Source: Coprococcus aceti
GTDB taxonomy: Bacteria; Bacillota; Clostridia; Lachnospirales; Lachnospiraceae
Length of the DNA: 64,000 bases
Direction of reading: 5' to 3'
Assembly: GCF_025567285.1 (NCBI RefSeq)
Contig: NZ_JAOQJT010000002.1
Location: 186,001 to 250,000 of the forward strand
The translations under genes and the position numbers were made by a program. Positions 43,491 to 52,724 of the stretch are shown here, in pieces (the first letter of the stretch is position 1; each line of letters starts with the position of its first letter). The notes beneath the pieces were generated by a model. It saw only the letters and a program-made list of their open reading frames with translations, was not told the origin of the DNA and did no database searches.

Positions 43491-44084
43491 CTAACACTCA
43501 ATTTCCATCGCCAGCTTAAGCTGGTTTCTCAATTTTTCTAAATTACCTGAATTGTCTATCTTTTTTGAACAATTTTCCTCATAATAGCTGTCAGGCTCCT
43601 GCGAAGCGATGACTTTTCTTGCTTTTTCATCGGTAAATCCGCGATAAGCACACAAACGTTCAATTCGTTTTGAAACGTCTGCATAGACATACCACATCTC
43701 ATCGCAGATGTCCAAATACCCATCCTGGATAAGCAGTGCAGCTTCAAGAACGTATAGTCTGCATCCTGACTTTTTCTGCTCCTCCATGGATTCAAGAATG
43801 GCCTTTTTTACATTTGGGTGGGTTATGGAATTGAGGATATCGAGCTGCTTCTGATCGCTGAAAACGACCGCTGAAAGCTTTGCTCTGTCGATTCTGCTGT
43901 CTTCATCAAGAATATCTCTTCCAAAGTGTTCCACTATGTCATTGTATGATATCTGTCCCGGTTCCATAAGTCTGTGAGCCAGAGCGTCGGCCTCCATAAT
44001 GAATGCTCCGTAGTCTCGCTGCATTATATCAAGCACAGCAGTTTTTCCAGAACCGATACCACCAGTTATTCCTATGATCTTCAT
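43491..44084 (-). CDS. coaE: Dephospho-CoA kinase
   Basis: Last step of coenzyme A synthesis. P-loop GGIGSGKTAVL at residues 7-17. DADALAH-like EADALAHRLMEPGQ, ITHPNVKKAI and VLEAALLIQDG follow the family. The start at 44084 is just past the polA stop, with GAGG 9 bases before it inside the end of polA; an upstream frame start at 44132 would overlap polA by 47 bases. The product is 197 residues. The polA-coaE pair is common in Firmicutes. Confidence 0.94.
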   Translation of the reverse strand: MKIIGITGGIGSGKTAVLDIMQRDYGAFIMEADALAHRLMEPGQISYNDIVEHFGRDILDEDSRIDRAKLSAVVFSDQKQLDILNSITHPNVKKAILESMEEQKKSGCRLYVLEAALLIQDGYLDICDEMWYVYADVSKRIERLCAYRGFTDEKARKVIASQEPDSYYEENCSKKIDNSGNLEKLRNQLKLAMEIEC

Positions 44085-44085
44085 A

Positions 44086-46731
44086 TTATTTTGCCTCATA
44101 CCAGTTATTTCCTGATGCAACGCCCACCTCAAGAGGTACGGTCATATCTGCGGCATGCATCATCTCATCAACGAGAAGCTTCTTCACTATGTCCACTTCA
44201 TCCTCGGCAGCCTCTATAAGAAGCTCATCGTGTATCTGCAGGATAAGCTGTGACTTCAGTCCGAGCTCCTTGAGCTTCATGTTAACTCTCACCATGGCGA
44301 TCTTGATTATGTCCGCAGCGGTTCCCTGTATAGGCGAATTCATGGCAACCCTCTCGCCAAAACTCCTCTGCATAAAGTTGGATGACTTCAGCTCAGGGAT
44401 AGGCCTGATCCTTCCGAACATGGTCGTCACATAGCCTTTTTCCTTTGCGTGGGCTACCTGTTCATCCAAATACGCTTTTATACTCTTATAGGTGTCGTAA
44501 TACTTTGCAATGAAATCTGAAGCCTCTTTTCTGGATATACCCAGATCCTCACTCAGACCAAATGCGCTGATTCCGTACACGATTCCGAAGTTGACTGCCT
44601 TGGCATGCCGTCTCTGGAGAGGTGTCACTTCACCAATCGGAACCTCAAACACCTCAGATGCCGTAGTGGCATGAATATCCACGTTATTCAGAAAGGCATT
44701 CTTCATAACCTCATCTCCCGACAGATGGGCAAGTACACGAAGCTCTACCTGTGAGTAATCGGCATCTACAAATATATATCCCTCCTTAGGGATAAATGCC
44801 TTTCTGATAAGTCTTCCGAGTTCCAGCTTCATAGGTATATTCTGAAGGTTAGGCTCTGTTGAGCTTATTCTTCCGGTTGCCGTGATAGTCTGGTTAAAGG
44901 TTCCGTGAATACGTCCGTCATCCGATATATAGTTCACAAGTCCCACTGCGTATGTGGAATTGAGTTTTGTGAGCTGTCTGTATTCCAGAATATCTCCGAT
45001 GATAGGATGTTCGTTTTTGACCTTTTCAAGTACATCCACACTTGTTGAGTAGCCCGTCTTGGTCTTTTTGCCGCCCGGTATGCCCATATCTTCAAAAAGG
45101 ATAGGTCCAAGCTGCTTCGGAGAATTGATATTGAACTCTTTTCCTGCGTAACCGATTATCGAATCGTGAAGCTCCTGAATCCTCTTCTCAAGCTTTTTGC
45201 TGTATTCCTCAAGCTCTGCCTTATCGACTCTTATTCCGCGTTTTTCCATGTCGTATAAGGTGTAAACGGTAGGGAGCTCAACCTTATTGTACAATTCGAG
45301 CATGCCTTCTTTGGCAAGCTTATCCATGACGATATCCTTTGCAAGGAGCGGAACGACCGCCTTGTACGAAAATACTTCAAGGAAATTATCACTTATAAAT
45401 GTAAATATATTCAATTCATCTTTGCCGATGAGTTCCTTCTCAGAAAGAAGTATGTTGCCAAGATATTCCTTTGCGACATCATCGTAATCGTATGAATCCT
45501 CCATCGGATTAAGGAGATATGCTGCCACTCCTATATCAAGTACATTTGTGTCACATTCATGAAAATCTACATATTTCAGCGCGCTCTTAAGATCCTCCAT
45601 GCATATGATGATTCCGGCATTCTTCAGATCGTATATGAATTTGACTGCCTCATCAGGATCTATACCCGATGAACAGTTTATCACATACACATCCTTTGAA
45701 TCACAGGCAACGGCTATGCCGAGCATCATGTCATCACTGTGGGCAACGTATACACCGACAGCTCCTGATTTCTTTGCAGCATCCTCGATATAAGCAAAGT
45801 CGGCTGTAGAATGTACCACTGTTATATCCGGTTTCAGTTCACTTACGGTCTGCTTGTTGTCAAACTTCTTTAAGAGACTCTTGAATTCCAGCCTTTTGAA
45901 AATGTTGTATGAACTGTCATTAAACGCGTTCTCATATGTGGTATCCTCAAGCTTGAAATCCAGTTCACAGTCAAGCTTGATCGCTGCAAGCTCCCTGGAC
46001 ATTATTGCCTGTTCTGAGAACTCCGCAAGATTTTTCTGGGCTTTAGGAGGTTTGATCTCGTCTATATGTTCAAGAGCTCCGGCCACAGATCCCCACTGCT
46101 GAATGATCTTGGATGCGGTCTTCTCGCCTATTCCAGGAACCCCTGGGATGTTATCTGACGTATCTCCCATAAGTCCCTTCATATCTATAAACTGGACTGG
46201 TGTAACTCCGTAGAGATCCTTCACATCATCTGCGTAATAGTTCTCTATCGTGGTTCCACCTGCTTTTGTCTTCGGAATACGGACGAGGATATTGTCTGTT
46301 GCAAGCTGCAGAAGATCCCTGTCACCCGATACTATCACGACTTTGTATCCGGCAGAATCTGCAACTCTTGACAATGTTCCTATAATGTCATCAGCCTCAT
46401 AACCACCCTTCTCAACTATGGTGACGTTCATCGCTGTCAAGACTTCTTTTATGAGTGGTACCTGCTCACGCAGTTCATCCGGCATAGGCTTTCTTGTGCC
46501 CTTATACTCTTTGTACACAAGATGTCTGAATGTAGGCTGTTTAACGTCAAATGCCACGCATACATTTGTCGGATTCTCTTCGTCGATTATCTTGAATATA
46601 ATATTAAGAAAACCGAGGACAGCATTCGTGTGAAGTCCCTCATAGTTGGTGAGATCCGGAAGCCCGTAAAAAGCTCTGTTAAGTATGCTGTGTCCATCTA
46701 TTATCAATATCTTTTTACCTGTATCTGGCAT
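44086..46731 (-). CDS. polA: DNA polymerase I
   Basis: Repair and Okazaki-fragment polymerase. The N-terminal 5' nuclease (about 1-290) shows LIIDGHSILNRAFYG, DVKQPTFRH, KGGYEADDIIGTL and SGDRDLLQL. The C-terminal polymerase has motif A (DYSQVELRVLAHLSGD), motif B (RRHAKAVNFGIVYG) and motif C (QIHDELLIE). The middle 3'-5' exonuclease domain is present as a fold, but the DxE of the first exo motif is missing, so proofreading is probably lost, as in Bacillus. 881 residues. Confidence 0.97.
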   Translation of the reverse strand: MPDTGKKILIIDGHSILNRAFYGLPDLTNYEGLHTNAVLGFLNIIFKIIDEENPTNVCVAFDVKQPTFRHLVYKEYKGTRKPMPDELREQVPLIKEVLTAMNVTIVEKGGYEADDIIGTLSRVADSAGYKVVIVSGDRDLLQLATDNILVRIPKTKAGGTTIENYYADDVKDLYGVTPVQFIDMKGLMGDTSDNIPGVPGIGEKTASKIIQQWGSVAGALEHIDEIKPPKAQKNLAEFSEQAIMSRELAAIKLDCELDFKLEDTTYENAFNDSSYNIFKRLEFKSLLKKFDNKQTVSELKPDITVVHSTADFAYIEDAAKKSGAVGVYVAHSDDMMLGIAVACDSKDVYVINCSSGIDPDEAVKFIYDLKNAGIIICMEDLKSALKYVDFHECDTNVLDIGVAAYLLNPMEDSYDYDDVAKEYLGNILLSEKELIGKDELNIFTFISDNFLEVFSYKAVVPLLAKDIVMDKLAKEGMLELYNKVELPTVYTLYDMEKRGIRVDKAELEEYSKKLEKRIQELHDSIIGYAGKEFNINSPKQLGPILFEDMGIPGGKKTKTGYSTSVDVLEKVKNEHPIIGDILEYRQLTKLNSTYAVGLVNYISDDGRIHGTFNQTITATGRISSTEPNLQNIPMKLELGRLIRKAFIPKEGYIFVDADYSQVELRVLAHLSGDEVMKNAFLNNVDIHATTASEVFEVPIGEVTPLQRRHAKAVNFGIVYGISAFGLSEDLGISRKEASDFIAKYYDTYKSIKAYLDEQVAHAKEKGYVTTMFGRIRPIPELKSSNFMQRSFGERVAMNSPIQGTAADIIKIAMVRVNMKLKELGLKSQLILQIHDELLIEAAEDEVDIVKKLLVDEMMHAADMTVPLEVGVASGNNWYEAK

Positions 46732-46773
46732 GAAAACCTCCTCTTATTTACCGCTCGCCATAGAGTATTCTGA

Positions 46774-47313
46774 CTATTCGATACCCTTATGATTCGCATT
46801 ATATTTTTTGATATTCTGCATAAATTCCGTACTTTCATCCCTGACTTTGTTTTGTTCTTCGTAATATCTGTCGATATCACTGAGATCATAGCGGGAATCG
46901 TCCAAAAGTCTTGAGCCAAAGAATTCAGCATAATAGTATTCAGGTTGCTCACTGAGTTTGGAATTCTGTTCATAGTTGTAGACCTTGTCAAGAGCACCGC
47001 TGTACAGCCATATAAGTCCGGCAACAACGGCTGCAATTCCGACCAGTATCGTGGAATTTGCTATTCTCTTTACCGTGGTAAGTCTGTTCATCTCTTCCTC
47101 AAGATGCTTATCCAGGGCATTCTTAAAATCTGTAGATATATTATCAGACTCGTCCAGTTGTTTCATACCAACTATAAGCGTGTAATAGATATCCAGCTCT
47201 TCATAGCAGTTTTTGCATGATCTGACATGCTTAATAAACTCTCTGAGTTCATCGTCAGGGAGTTTATTCTCAATAAACGCCATTATCTTTGACTGTGCTT
47301 CCAAACAATTCAT
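46774..47313 (-). CDS. Membrane protein with anti-sigma-like zinc finger
   Basis: A 179-residue protein with an N-terminal zf-HC2 motif, Cys3 then H-x3-C-x2-C at 29-36, typical of zinc-binding anti-sigma factors. A single membrane segment follows (about 82-104) with an extracytoplasmic tail of about 75 residues rich in Tyr and Asp. The start at 47313 has AGGTGG just before it; GTG at 47322 is an alternative. No sigma factor gene is adjacent. It lies between greA and polA, within 15 bases of greA, so it is probably co-transcribed with both. Its partner is unknown. Confidence 0.72.
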   Translation of the reverse strand: MNCLEAQSKIMAFIENKLPDDELREFIKHVRSCKNCYEELDIYYTLIVGMKQLDESDNISTDFKNALDKHLEEEMNRLTTVKRIANSTILVGIAAVVAGLIWLYSGALDKVYNYEQNSKLSEQPEYYYAEFFGSRLLDDSRYDLSDIDRYYEEQNKVRDESTEFMQNIKKYNANHKGIE

Positions 47314-47322
47314 ATGATCCAC

Positions 47323-47820
47323 CTAGTTAATCTCAAATGATCCATCATCCTGTGTGTTTTCAATCTTTCTTATGACCAGATAATACGGCTCACCCTTCTC
47401 TGGAACGACCTGGACTCTGTCGCCAACCTTGTGTCCCATGATCGCCCTGCCTATAGGTGATACGTTGCTCACCCTTCCGTCAAGCACATCAGCACGAACG
47501 CTTGTGACAACTCTGTATGTTTCCTCCTCGTCGTCATCCTCAAAATAAACGGTTACCGTGTTATCAATTCCAACCTCATCGTCTGCTGAGGTATCATCTA
47601 TTATATCTGCAGTCCTGACAAGCCTGTCCAGATATCTGATCCTTCGCTCATTGGCATTCTTGTCTTTCTTTGCTGCATAATATTCAAAATTCTCACTGAG
47701 ATCCCCCTGAGCTCTTGCCTCCTTTACGGCTTCAAGCTTCTCCTTCCTGACTACACATTTTCTATATTCGATCTCCTGTTCCATCTTTTCGATGTCTTTT
47801 TTTGTAAGCTGCTTACCCAT
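47323..47820 (-). CDS. greA: Transcription elongation factor GreA
   Basis: Binds the RNA polymerase secondary channel and rescues arrested complexes by stimulating transcript cleavage. The N-terminal coiled coil ends in the acidic tip within QGDLSENFEYYAAK near residue 40. The C-terminal FKBP-like domain (GRVSNVSPIGRAIMGHKVGD) follows. 165 residues, normal. GGAGG precedes the ATG. First gene of a probable greA-zinc finger-polA-coaE operon. Confidence 0.96.
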   Translation of the reverse strand: MGKQLTKKDIEKMEQEIEYRKCVVRKEKLEAVKEARAQGDLSENFEYYAAKKDKNANERRIRYLDRLVRTADIIDDTSADDEVGIDNTVTVYFEDDDEEETYRVVTSVRADVLDGRVSNVSPIGRAIMGHKVGDRVQVVPEKGEPYYLVIRKIENTQDDGSFEIN

Positions 47821-47852
47821 ATCGATACGCCTCCAAATCTAACGCAATACTT

Positions 47853-47880
47853 TATATATACTATCACAAAATCCATTCAA
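47853..47880 (-). promoter_or_regulatory. Probable promoter of the greA operon
   Basis: On the minus strand TTGAAT (47875-47880), 16-base spacer, TATATA (47853-47858), about 30 bases before the greA start. Confidence 0.6.
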
Positions 47881-47922
47881 AGTAAAATGAGGTGTTGCTG
47901 CACTAGTTATCATGGCGGCTGC

Positions 47923-47943
47923 CTGTATCCAGTGCGGATACAG
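47923..47943. other. Hairpin between greA and the ilvC terminator
   Basis: CTGTATCC (47923-47930) pairs perfectly with GGATACAG (47936-47943) around a five-base loop. No T run follows on either strand. It might stabilise an mRNA end. Confidence 0.4.
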
Positions 47944-47950
47944 CCCTCAT

Positions 47951-47992
47951 AAAAAATACCCGGCAACCACTGCATGCAGTAATTACCGGGTA
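47951..47992 (-). terminator. Terminator of ilvC
   Basis: TACCCGG (47957-47963) pairs with CCGGGTA (47986-47992), enclosing the palindrome ACTGCATGCAGT. T6 follows on the minus strand. Confidence 0.85.
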
Positions 47993-48023
47993 AAGTGTAT
48001 ACGTTTAAATATATAACCAGAAA

Positions 48024-49049
48024 TTAGTTGTTGATAAGCTTGTCTGACTCGTTGTTCCAGCTATAAAGTGCTCTGATCTGCTCTCCAACCTTCTCTGATG
48101 GATGCTCTGAAGCAAGCTTTCTCATAGCCTTGAAGTGAACCTGACGTCCTGCTGGTGACATGTCAAGGAGGAACTCCTTAGCAAATGAACCATCCTGGAT
48201 GTCCTTAAGGATCTGCTTCATAGCCTTCTTTGTCTCTGCTGTAACGATCTTAGGACCTGTTATATAGTCACCGTACTCTGCTGTGTTAGAGATTGAATAT
48301 CTCATTCCAGCGAATCCTGACTGGTAGATAAGGTCTACGATAAGCTTCATCTCATGGATACACTCGAAGTATGCGTTTCTTGGATCATAACCAGCCTCGC
48401 AAAGTGTCTCGAAACCAGCCTGCATAAGTGCACAAACACCACCACAAAGGACTGCCTGCTCACCGAAGAGGTCTGTCTCTGTCTCTGTTCTGAATGTTGT
48501 CTCAAGAACGCCGGCTCTTGCTCCACCGATTGCAAGTGCATATGCAAGTGCAAGGTCAAGTGCCTTACCTGTAGCATCCTGCTCTACAGCAACAAGACAA
48601 GGTGTACCCTTTCCTGCCTGGTACTCTGAACGTACTGTGTGTCCAGGTGCCTTTGGAGCGATCATTGTTACGTCAACATCCTTTGGTGGCTTGATACAAC
48701 CGAAGTGAATGTTGAAACCATGAGCGAACATAAGCATGTTACCTGGCTCAAGGTTTGGCTCGATATCCTTCTTGTACATATCTGCCTGTAACTCATCGTT
48801 GATAAGAATCATAATTATATCAGCCTGCTTTGCAGCCTCAGCGGCTGTGTATACCTTAAATCCCTGTGCCTCAGCCTTAGCCCATGACTTGCTTCCCTCG
48901 TAAAGACCGATGATGACATTGCATCCTGACTCCTTAGCGTTGAGGGCATGTGCATGACCCTGACTACCATATCCTATGATTGCGATTGTCTTTCCATCAA
49001 GTAATGAAAGATTGCAATCCTGCTGATAATAAATCTTTGCTTCTGCCAT
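48024..49049 (-). CDS. ilvC: Ketol-acid reductoisomerase (class I)
   Basis: Isomerises and reduces acetolactate and acetohydroxybutyrate in valine and isoleucine synthesis. The Rossmann motif GYGSQGHAHALN lies near residue 26, the catalytic knotted domain carries TETDLFGEQAVLCGG and KGTPCLVAVEQ before it, and the length of 341 residues marks the short class I form. It lies downstream of an IlvN-type gene with AGGAGG before the ATG. Confidence 0.97.
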   Translation of the reverse strand: MAEAKIYYQQDCNLSLLDGKTIAIIGYGSQGHAHALNAKESGCNVIIGLYEGSKSWAKAEAQGFKVYTAAEAAKQADIIMILINDELQADMYKKDIEPNLEPGNMLMFAHGFNIHFGCIKPPKDVDVTMIAPKAPGHTVRSEYQAGKGTPCLVAVEQDATGKALDLALAYALAIGGARAGVLETTFRTETETDLFGEQAVLCGGVCALMQAGFETLCEAGYDPRNAYFECIHEMKLIVDLIYQSGFAGMRYSISNTAEYGDYITGPKIVTAETKKAMKQILKDIQDGSFAKEFLLDMSPAGRQVHFKAMRKLASEHPSEKVGEQIRALYSWNNESDKLINN

Positions 49050-49119
49050 TTCTTTAATCCTCCTAAATATGTATAAAATGACTTATATATTAACTACCAC
49101 TTGGATAATTAAAAACGTG

Positions 49120-49596
49120 TTAACCTCTGATGAGACCTGTGAGACCTGTGCGTACAAGCTCAACTATCTCATGTCCATCGAGCAGTCTGAGGAACGCCTC
49201 ACACTTGGTTGTTGTTCCCGTAAGTTCTATAATAACCGAATCTTTGGAAACGTCAACTATATTCGCTCTGAAAATATCTGCAACTGAGATAATATCCTTT
49301 CTCTCAGATGGATTTGCCTTGACCTTGACAAGTACAAGCTCTCTGCACACAGACTTGCCCGGCTCAAGTTCTACGATATCTACTACATCCTCAAGTTTGT
49401 TGAGCTGCTTTTTAATCTGGATGAGACTGGCTTCATCGCCACTAACCGCAACAGTCATTCTGGAATAAGCAGGATTCTCAGTCTCTCCTACTGTCACACT
49501 GTCAATGTTATAGCCTCTTCTACTGAACAGTCCTGACACTCTGCTCAAAACTCCTGATGTGTTGTCAACAAGCAGTGACAAAACAATATTACCCAT
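49120..49596 (-). CDS. ilvN: Acetolactate synthase small (regulatory) subunit
   Basis: Regulatory subunit that activates the IlvB catalytic subunit and gives valine feedback. The N-terminal ACT domain reads LSLLVDNTSGVLSRVSGLFS then RGYNIDSVTVG; the C-terminal half ends GHEIVELVRTGLTGLIRG. At 158 residues it is canonical. It is transcribed with ilvC from its own promoter, not next to ilvB. A second, more divergent small subunit lies beside ilvB at 60539-61045. Confidence 0.94.
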   Translation of the reverse strand: MGNIVLSLLVDNTSGVLSRVSGLFSRRGYNIDSVTVGETENPAYSRMTVAVSGDEASLIQIKKQLNKLEDVVDIVELEPGKSVCRELVLVKVKANPSERKDIISVADIFRANIVDVSKDSVIIELTGTTTKCEAFLRLLDGHEIVELVRTGLTGLIRG

Positions 49597-49642
49597 CTAT
49601 ATGTACCACCTTTCAACTCGTCTCTTTAAAATGTACTAAATT

Positions 49643-49671
49643 ATTATAGTTATAAACCACTTTAATGTCAA
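49643..49671 (-). promoter_or_regulatory. Consensus promoter of ilvN-ilvC
   Basis: On the minus strand TTGACA (49666-49671), 17-base spacer, TATAAT (49643-49648), an exact sigma-A consensus. The leader of about 40 bases leaves no room for a T-box, so this operon is regulated differently from ilvB. The rest of the gap to metH (49672-49782) is AT-rich with nothing else seen. Confidence 0.9.
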
Positions 49672-49782
49672 TTTATAACGTGAATTTTGTAATTATTTTT
49701 ATCTGTTATTTCTGATAATTTTTGTTGTGTATTTACAAATACCCCAAAACTTATAGTGAGATATCCGGATTTTTCCAAATAT

Positions 49783-52209
49783 TTACTCTATGCCCAGAAG
49801 ATTCTTGACTACAACCACGCAGTTTGCCGCATCCTCGGAATATCCATCCGCACCGATCTCCTCGGCGTAGCTCTCGGTTATAACTGCACCGCCTATAACA
49901 ACTTTACTGTCCAGGCCATTCTCCTTCACAGCTTCAACAACATCCTTCATCTTGACCATGGTGGTTGTCATGAGGGCTGACAGTCCGATTATGCTGGCGT
50001 TATTATCCTTTGCCGCTTGTATTATCACATCACAAGGAACATCCTTGCCGAGATCTATAACATTAAATCCATAGTTTCTGAGCATAAGAACCACGAGGTT
50101 CTTACCTATATCATGTATATCGCCCTCAACTGTCGCCACGACTATGGTAGGCATATCAGAGCTGTCCTTGTCCTTCAGAACAAGTGGACTTATAACACCT
50201 ATCGCCATCTCCATGGTCTCAGCACTTGATATGAGCTGTGGCAGGAAATATTTTTTCTTCTCGAAGAGTCGTCCAACCTCATTTATCGCACCTATCAGAT
50301 CGTTATCTATGATGGACTGGGGATCAGCTCCGCTGTCAAGCACAGCGTGTACATCGTCAAGTATTGATCTCTTATTTCCCTTGAGAACATCTATGTATAT
50401 CTGGCTTTTTCCCTCCAGATCAGATCCTGCTTTGCCGCCGGATGCACCCGCTCCCGGTGAGGCAAGCTCAAGAGGTTTGACATTCTCAATATAACGGACA
50501 TCGCTCTCCTCCTTGAAAAGCAGCATATCAGAAGCAAATGCAGCATTCATGAGCATGGTCTGGGAAGGATTTGCTATAGCCATCGTAAGTCCACGAGAGA
50601 TAGCCATGGTGAGGAATGCTGTATTTACAAACATTCTCTCAGGAAGTCCAAATGAAATGTTGGACAGACCACAGATGGTTGCAAGTCCGTTGTTATAACA
50701 GTAGTTTATGGTTTTCAGGCAGTTGATGGCAGCGTCCTTCTGGGCACCGACCGTTGCAACAAGTCCGTCCACAACCACATCATTCTTCGTAAATCCCATC
50801 TCATACGCAGTGCCAAGCACCGTGTTGATTATGTCCTCCTTCTCCTGTGGACTCTCCGGAAGCCCCTTATCCGACAGAGGAAGAAGAATAAACATAGCTC
50901 CGTACTTCTTTACAAGAGGCAGTATCTCTTCCATCTTCACCTTCTCAAGGGATACTGAATTGACAAGCGCACGTCCCGGATAGATACGAAGTGCCGCCTC
51001 AAGTACCTCTGGTGAGCTGGAATCAAGGCATAACGGAAGGTTTACAGCCTGCGATACCTGATATACTACCTTAAGCATCATATCTCTCTCATCGATACCA
51101 TTCATACCGACATTGATATCAAGTATTGAAGCGCCTTTATCTACCTGCTCTTCGGCCATATTCATGACAAGCTCAAGAGATCCCTCCCTGAGCTCAGCCT
51201 GAAGCTTCTTCTTTCCAGTCGGGTTGATTCTCTCTCCAACAACCTTAAACGGAGCATCCAGATCTATTATGAGAGATGAACGCTCAGATGATATACATCT
51301 GACATGCTCTGAACTTATCTCAGGAACAGGCATCTTGGAAGCCATATCAGCAAGAGCCTTTATGTGTTCAGGTCTCGTACCGCAACAGCCACCAACCATT
51401 CCGGCCCCGGCCTCGATTATCATCTTCATATCTTCAGCAAATTCCTCAGGGGTCATCCGATATACGCTTTTATCATTTACAAGCTCCGGCATTCCGGCGT
51501 TCGGCTTTGCAAATACAGGGATAAATGCGATGCTCTTCATCTGTCTAACAAGCTCGACCATCTTATCAGGGCCTGTGGAACAGTTTACACCTATAGCTGC
51601 CACTCCAAGATTCTGAAGAACATTTACTGCTGTCACAGGATCGGTTCCATACAGGGTACGTCCATCCTCGTTGAATGTAAGGCTGGCGATTATAGGGAGA
51701 TCTGACACTTCATTTGCCGCAATAACCGCAGCTCTGGTCTCAGCGAGGCTCATCATGGTCTCGACCACAAGCAGGTCACAACCACTCTCGTCTATGACCT
51801 TTATCTGTTCCTTATACACGTCGACCAGCTCTTCAAACTTCAGTTTTCCCATAGGATAGAGCATCTCGCCGGTCATGGTGATATCGCCCGCCACGAGGCC
51901 ATGGCCTGCAGCCTTGACCGCTTCCTTAGACAATTCTACAAGTCTTCTGTTCATGTCCTCAAGATCATCGGCAAGCCCATACTCGTTGAGTTTTATCCTG
52001 TTACATGTAAAGGTTGGAGCATACAGAATATCTGTGCCGGCGTTCAGATATGCAACCTGGAGGTCAAACATTATCTGTGGACGTTCAAGTATCCATTTCT
52101 CGGGGCACACGCCAAGAGGCATGCCTGCATTCATAAGATTTGTTCCTGTGGCTCCATCAAGTATAAGTATCTTATCATCAAACAGTTTTCTGAAATCTGC
52201 CTTTTTCAT
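49783..52209 (-). CDS. metH: Cobalamin-dependent methionine synthase, short form
   Basis: Transfers methyl from methyltetrahydrofolate to homocysteine. Three modules are seen: homocysteine-binding (about 1-290, zinc cysteines in GVNCSTGP and GGCCGTRPEH), pterin-binding (about 310-570, from FKVVGERINPTGKKK), and cobalamin-binding (about 600-808, cap followed by GDIHDIGKN with the cobalt-ligand histidine). The protein stops right after the cobalamin domain, so the AdoMet-binding reactivation domain of E. coli MetH (about 1,227 residues in total) is missing. Oxidised cobalamin must be reduced by a separate protein. It follows rnhA by 17 bases in a punA-rnhA-metH group. Confidence 0.95.
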   Translation of the reverse strand: MKKADFRKLFDDKILILDGATGTNLMNAGMPLGVCPEKWILERPQIMFDLQVAYLNAGTDILYAPTFTCNRIKLNEYGLADDLEDMNRRLVELSKEAVKAAGHGLVAGDITMTGEMLYPMGKLKFEELVDVYKEQIKVIDESGCDLLVVETMMSLAETRAAVIAANEVSDLPIIASLTFNEDGRTLYGTDPVTAVNVLQNLGVAAIGVNCSTGPDKMVELVRQMKSIAFIPVFAKPNAGMPELVNDKSVYRMTPEEFAEDMKMIIEAGAGMVGGCCGTRPEHIKALADMASKMPVPEISSEHVRCISSERSSLIIDLDAPFKVVGERINPTGKKKLQAELREGSLELVMNMAEEQVDKGASILDINVGMNGIDERDMMLKVVYQVSQAVNLPLCLDSSSPEVLEAALRIYPGRALVNSVSLEKVKMEEILPLVKKYGAMFILLPLSDKGLPESPQEKEDIINTVLGTAYEMGFTKNDVVVDGLVATVGAQKDAAINCLKTINYCYNNGLATICGLSNISFGLPERMFVNTAFLTMAISRGLTMAIANPSQTMLMNAAFASDMLLFKEESDVRYIENVKPLELASPGAGASGGKAGSDLEGKSQIYIDVLKGNKRSILDDVHAVLDSGADPQSIIDNDLIGAINEVGRLFEKKKYFLPQLISSAETMEMAIGVISPLVLKDKDSSDMPTIVVATVEGDIHDIGKNLVVLMLRNYGFNVIDLGKDVPCDVIIQAAKDNNASIIGLSALMTTTMVKMKDVVEAVKENGLDSKVVIGGAVITESYAEEIGADGYSEDAANCVVVVKNLLGIE

Positions 52210-52226
52210 GTCTTATCTCCTCGTAC

Positions 52227-52709
52227 TCAGGCCTGATCCAGACCTTCATCAGTTATTTTTCCATCGCCGTCTGCGGCTGCTGTTGCCAGCATGTCACATC
52301 TCTCATTTCCAGGGTTGCCGGCATGACCTTTGACCCACAGGAATTCCACGTTGTGTGGTGCTTTTGCTGCAAGCAGACGTTCCCACAGATCCCGGTTTTT
52401 GACCGGTTCATTCTTGCCGCGCTTCCAGCCTTTTTTGATCCAGCCCTCTATCCAGTGCTGGTTAAATGCGTTGCACAGATACTGTGAATCTGAATACAAT
52501 TTCACATTACATGGCTTTATAAGAGCCTCAAGCCCGACTATCGCCGCCATAAGCTCCATTCTATTGTTTGTTGTCTTTATATATCCCTGGCTGTATTCTC
52601 TCTCATGAAGCTGTCCATTTGCATCGATAAACTGAAGAACAGCACCATATCCACCAGGTCCATTTGGATTGCCTCTGGCAGATCCATCAGTGTACAATAT
52701 TACATCCAT
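52227..52709 (-). CDS. rnhA: Ribonuclease HI
   Basis: Cleaves RNA in RNA-DNA hybrids. The catalytic acidic residues are in YTDGSARGNPNGPGG, NRMELMAAI, LYSDSQYLCN and GNERCDMLA. The basic protrusion used in hybrid binding is present (WIKKGWKRGKNEPVKNRDLW). 160 residues, so type HI of E. coli kind rather than the HII family. It lies 15 bases after the punA stop. Confidence 0.96.
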   Translation of the reverse strand: MDVILYTDGSARGNPNGPGGYGAVLQFIDANGQLHEREYSQGYIKTTNNRMELMAAIVGLEALIKPCNVKLYSDSQYLCNAFNQHWIEGWIKKGWKRGKNEPVKNRDLWERLLAAKAPHNVEFLWVKGHAGNPGNERCDMLATAAADGDGKITDEGLDQA

Positions 52710-52724
52710 ATATGATCTCCATAA

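Noticed and set aside
49597..49782. Possible T-box or leader peptide before ilvN-ilvC
   Set aside because: The consensus promoter leaves only about 40 bases of leader, with no T-box sequence or run of branched-chain codons.
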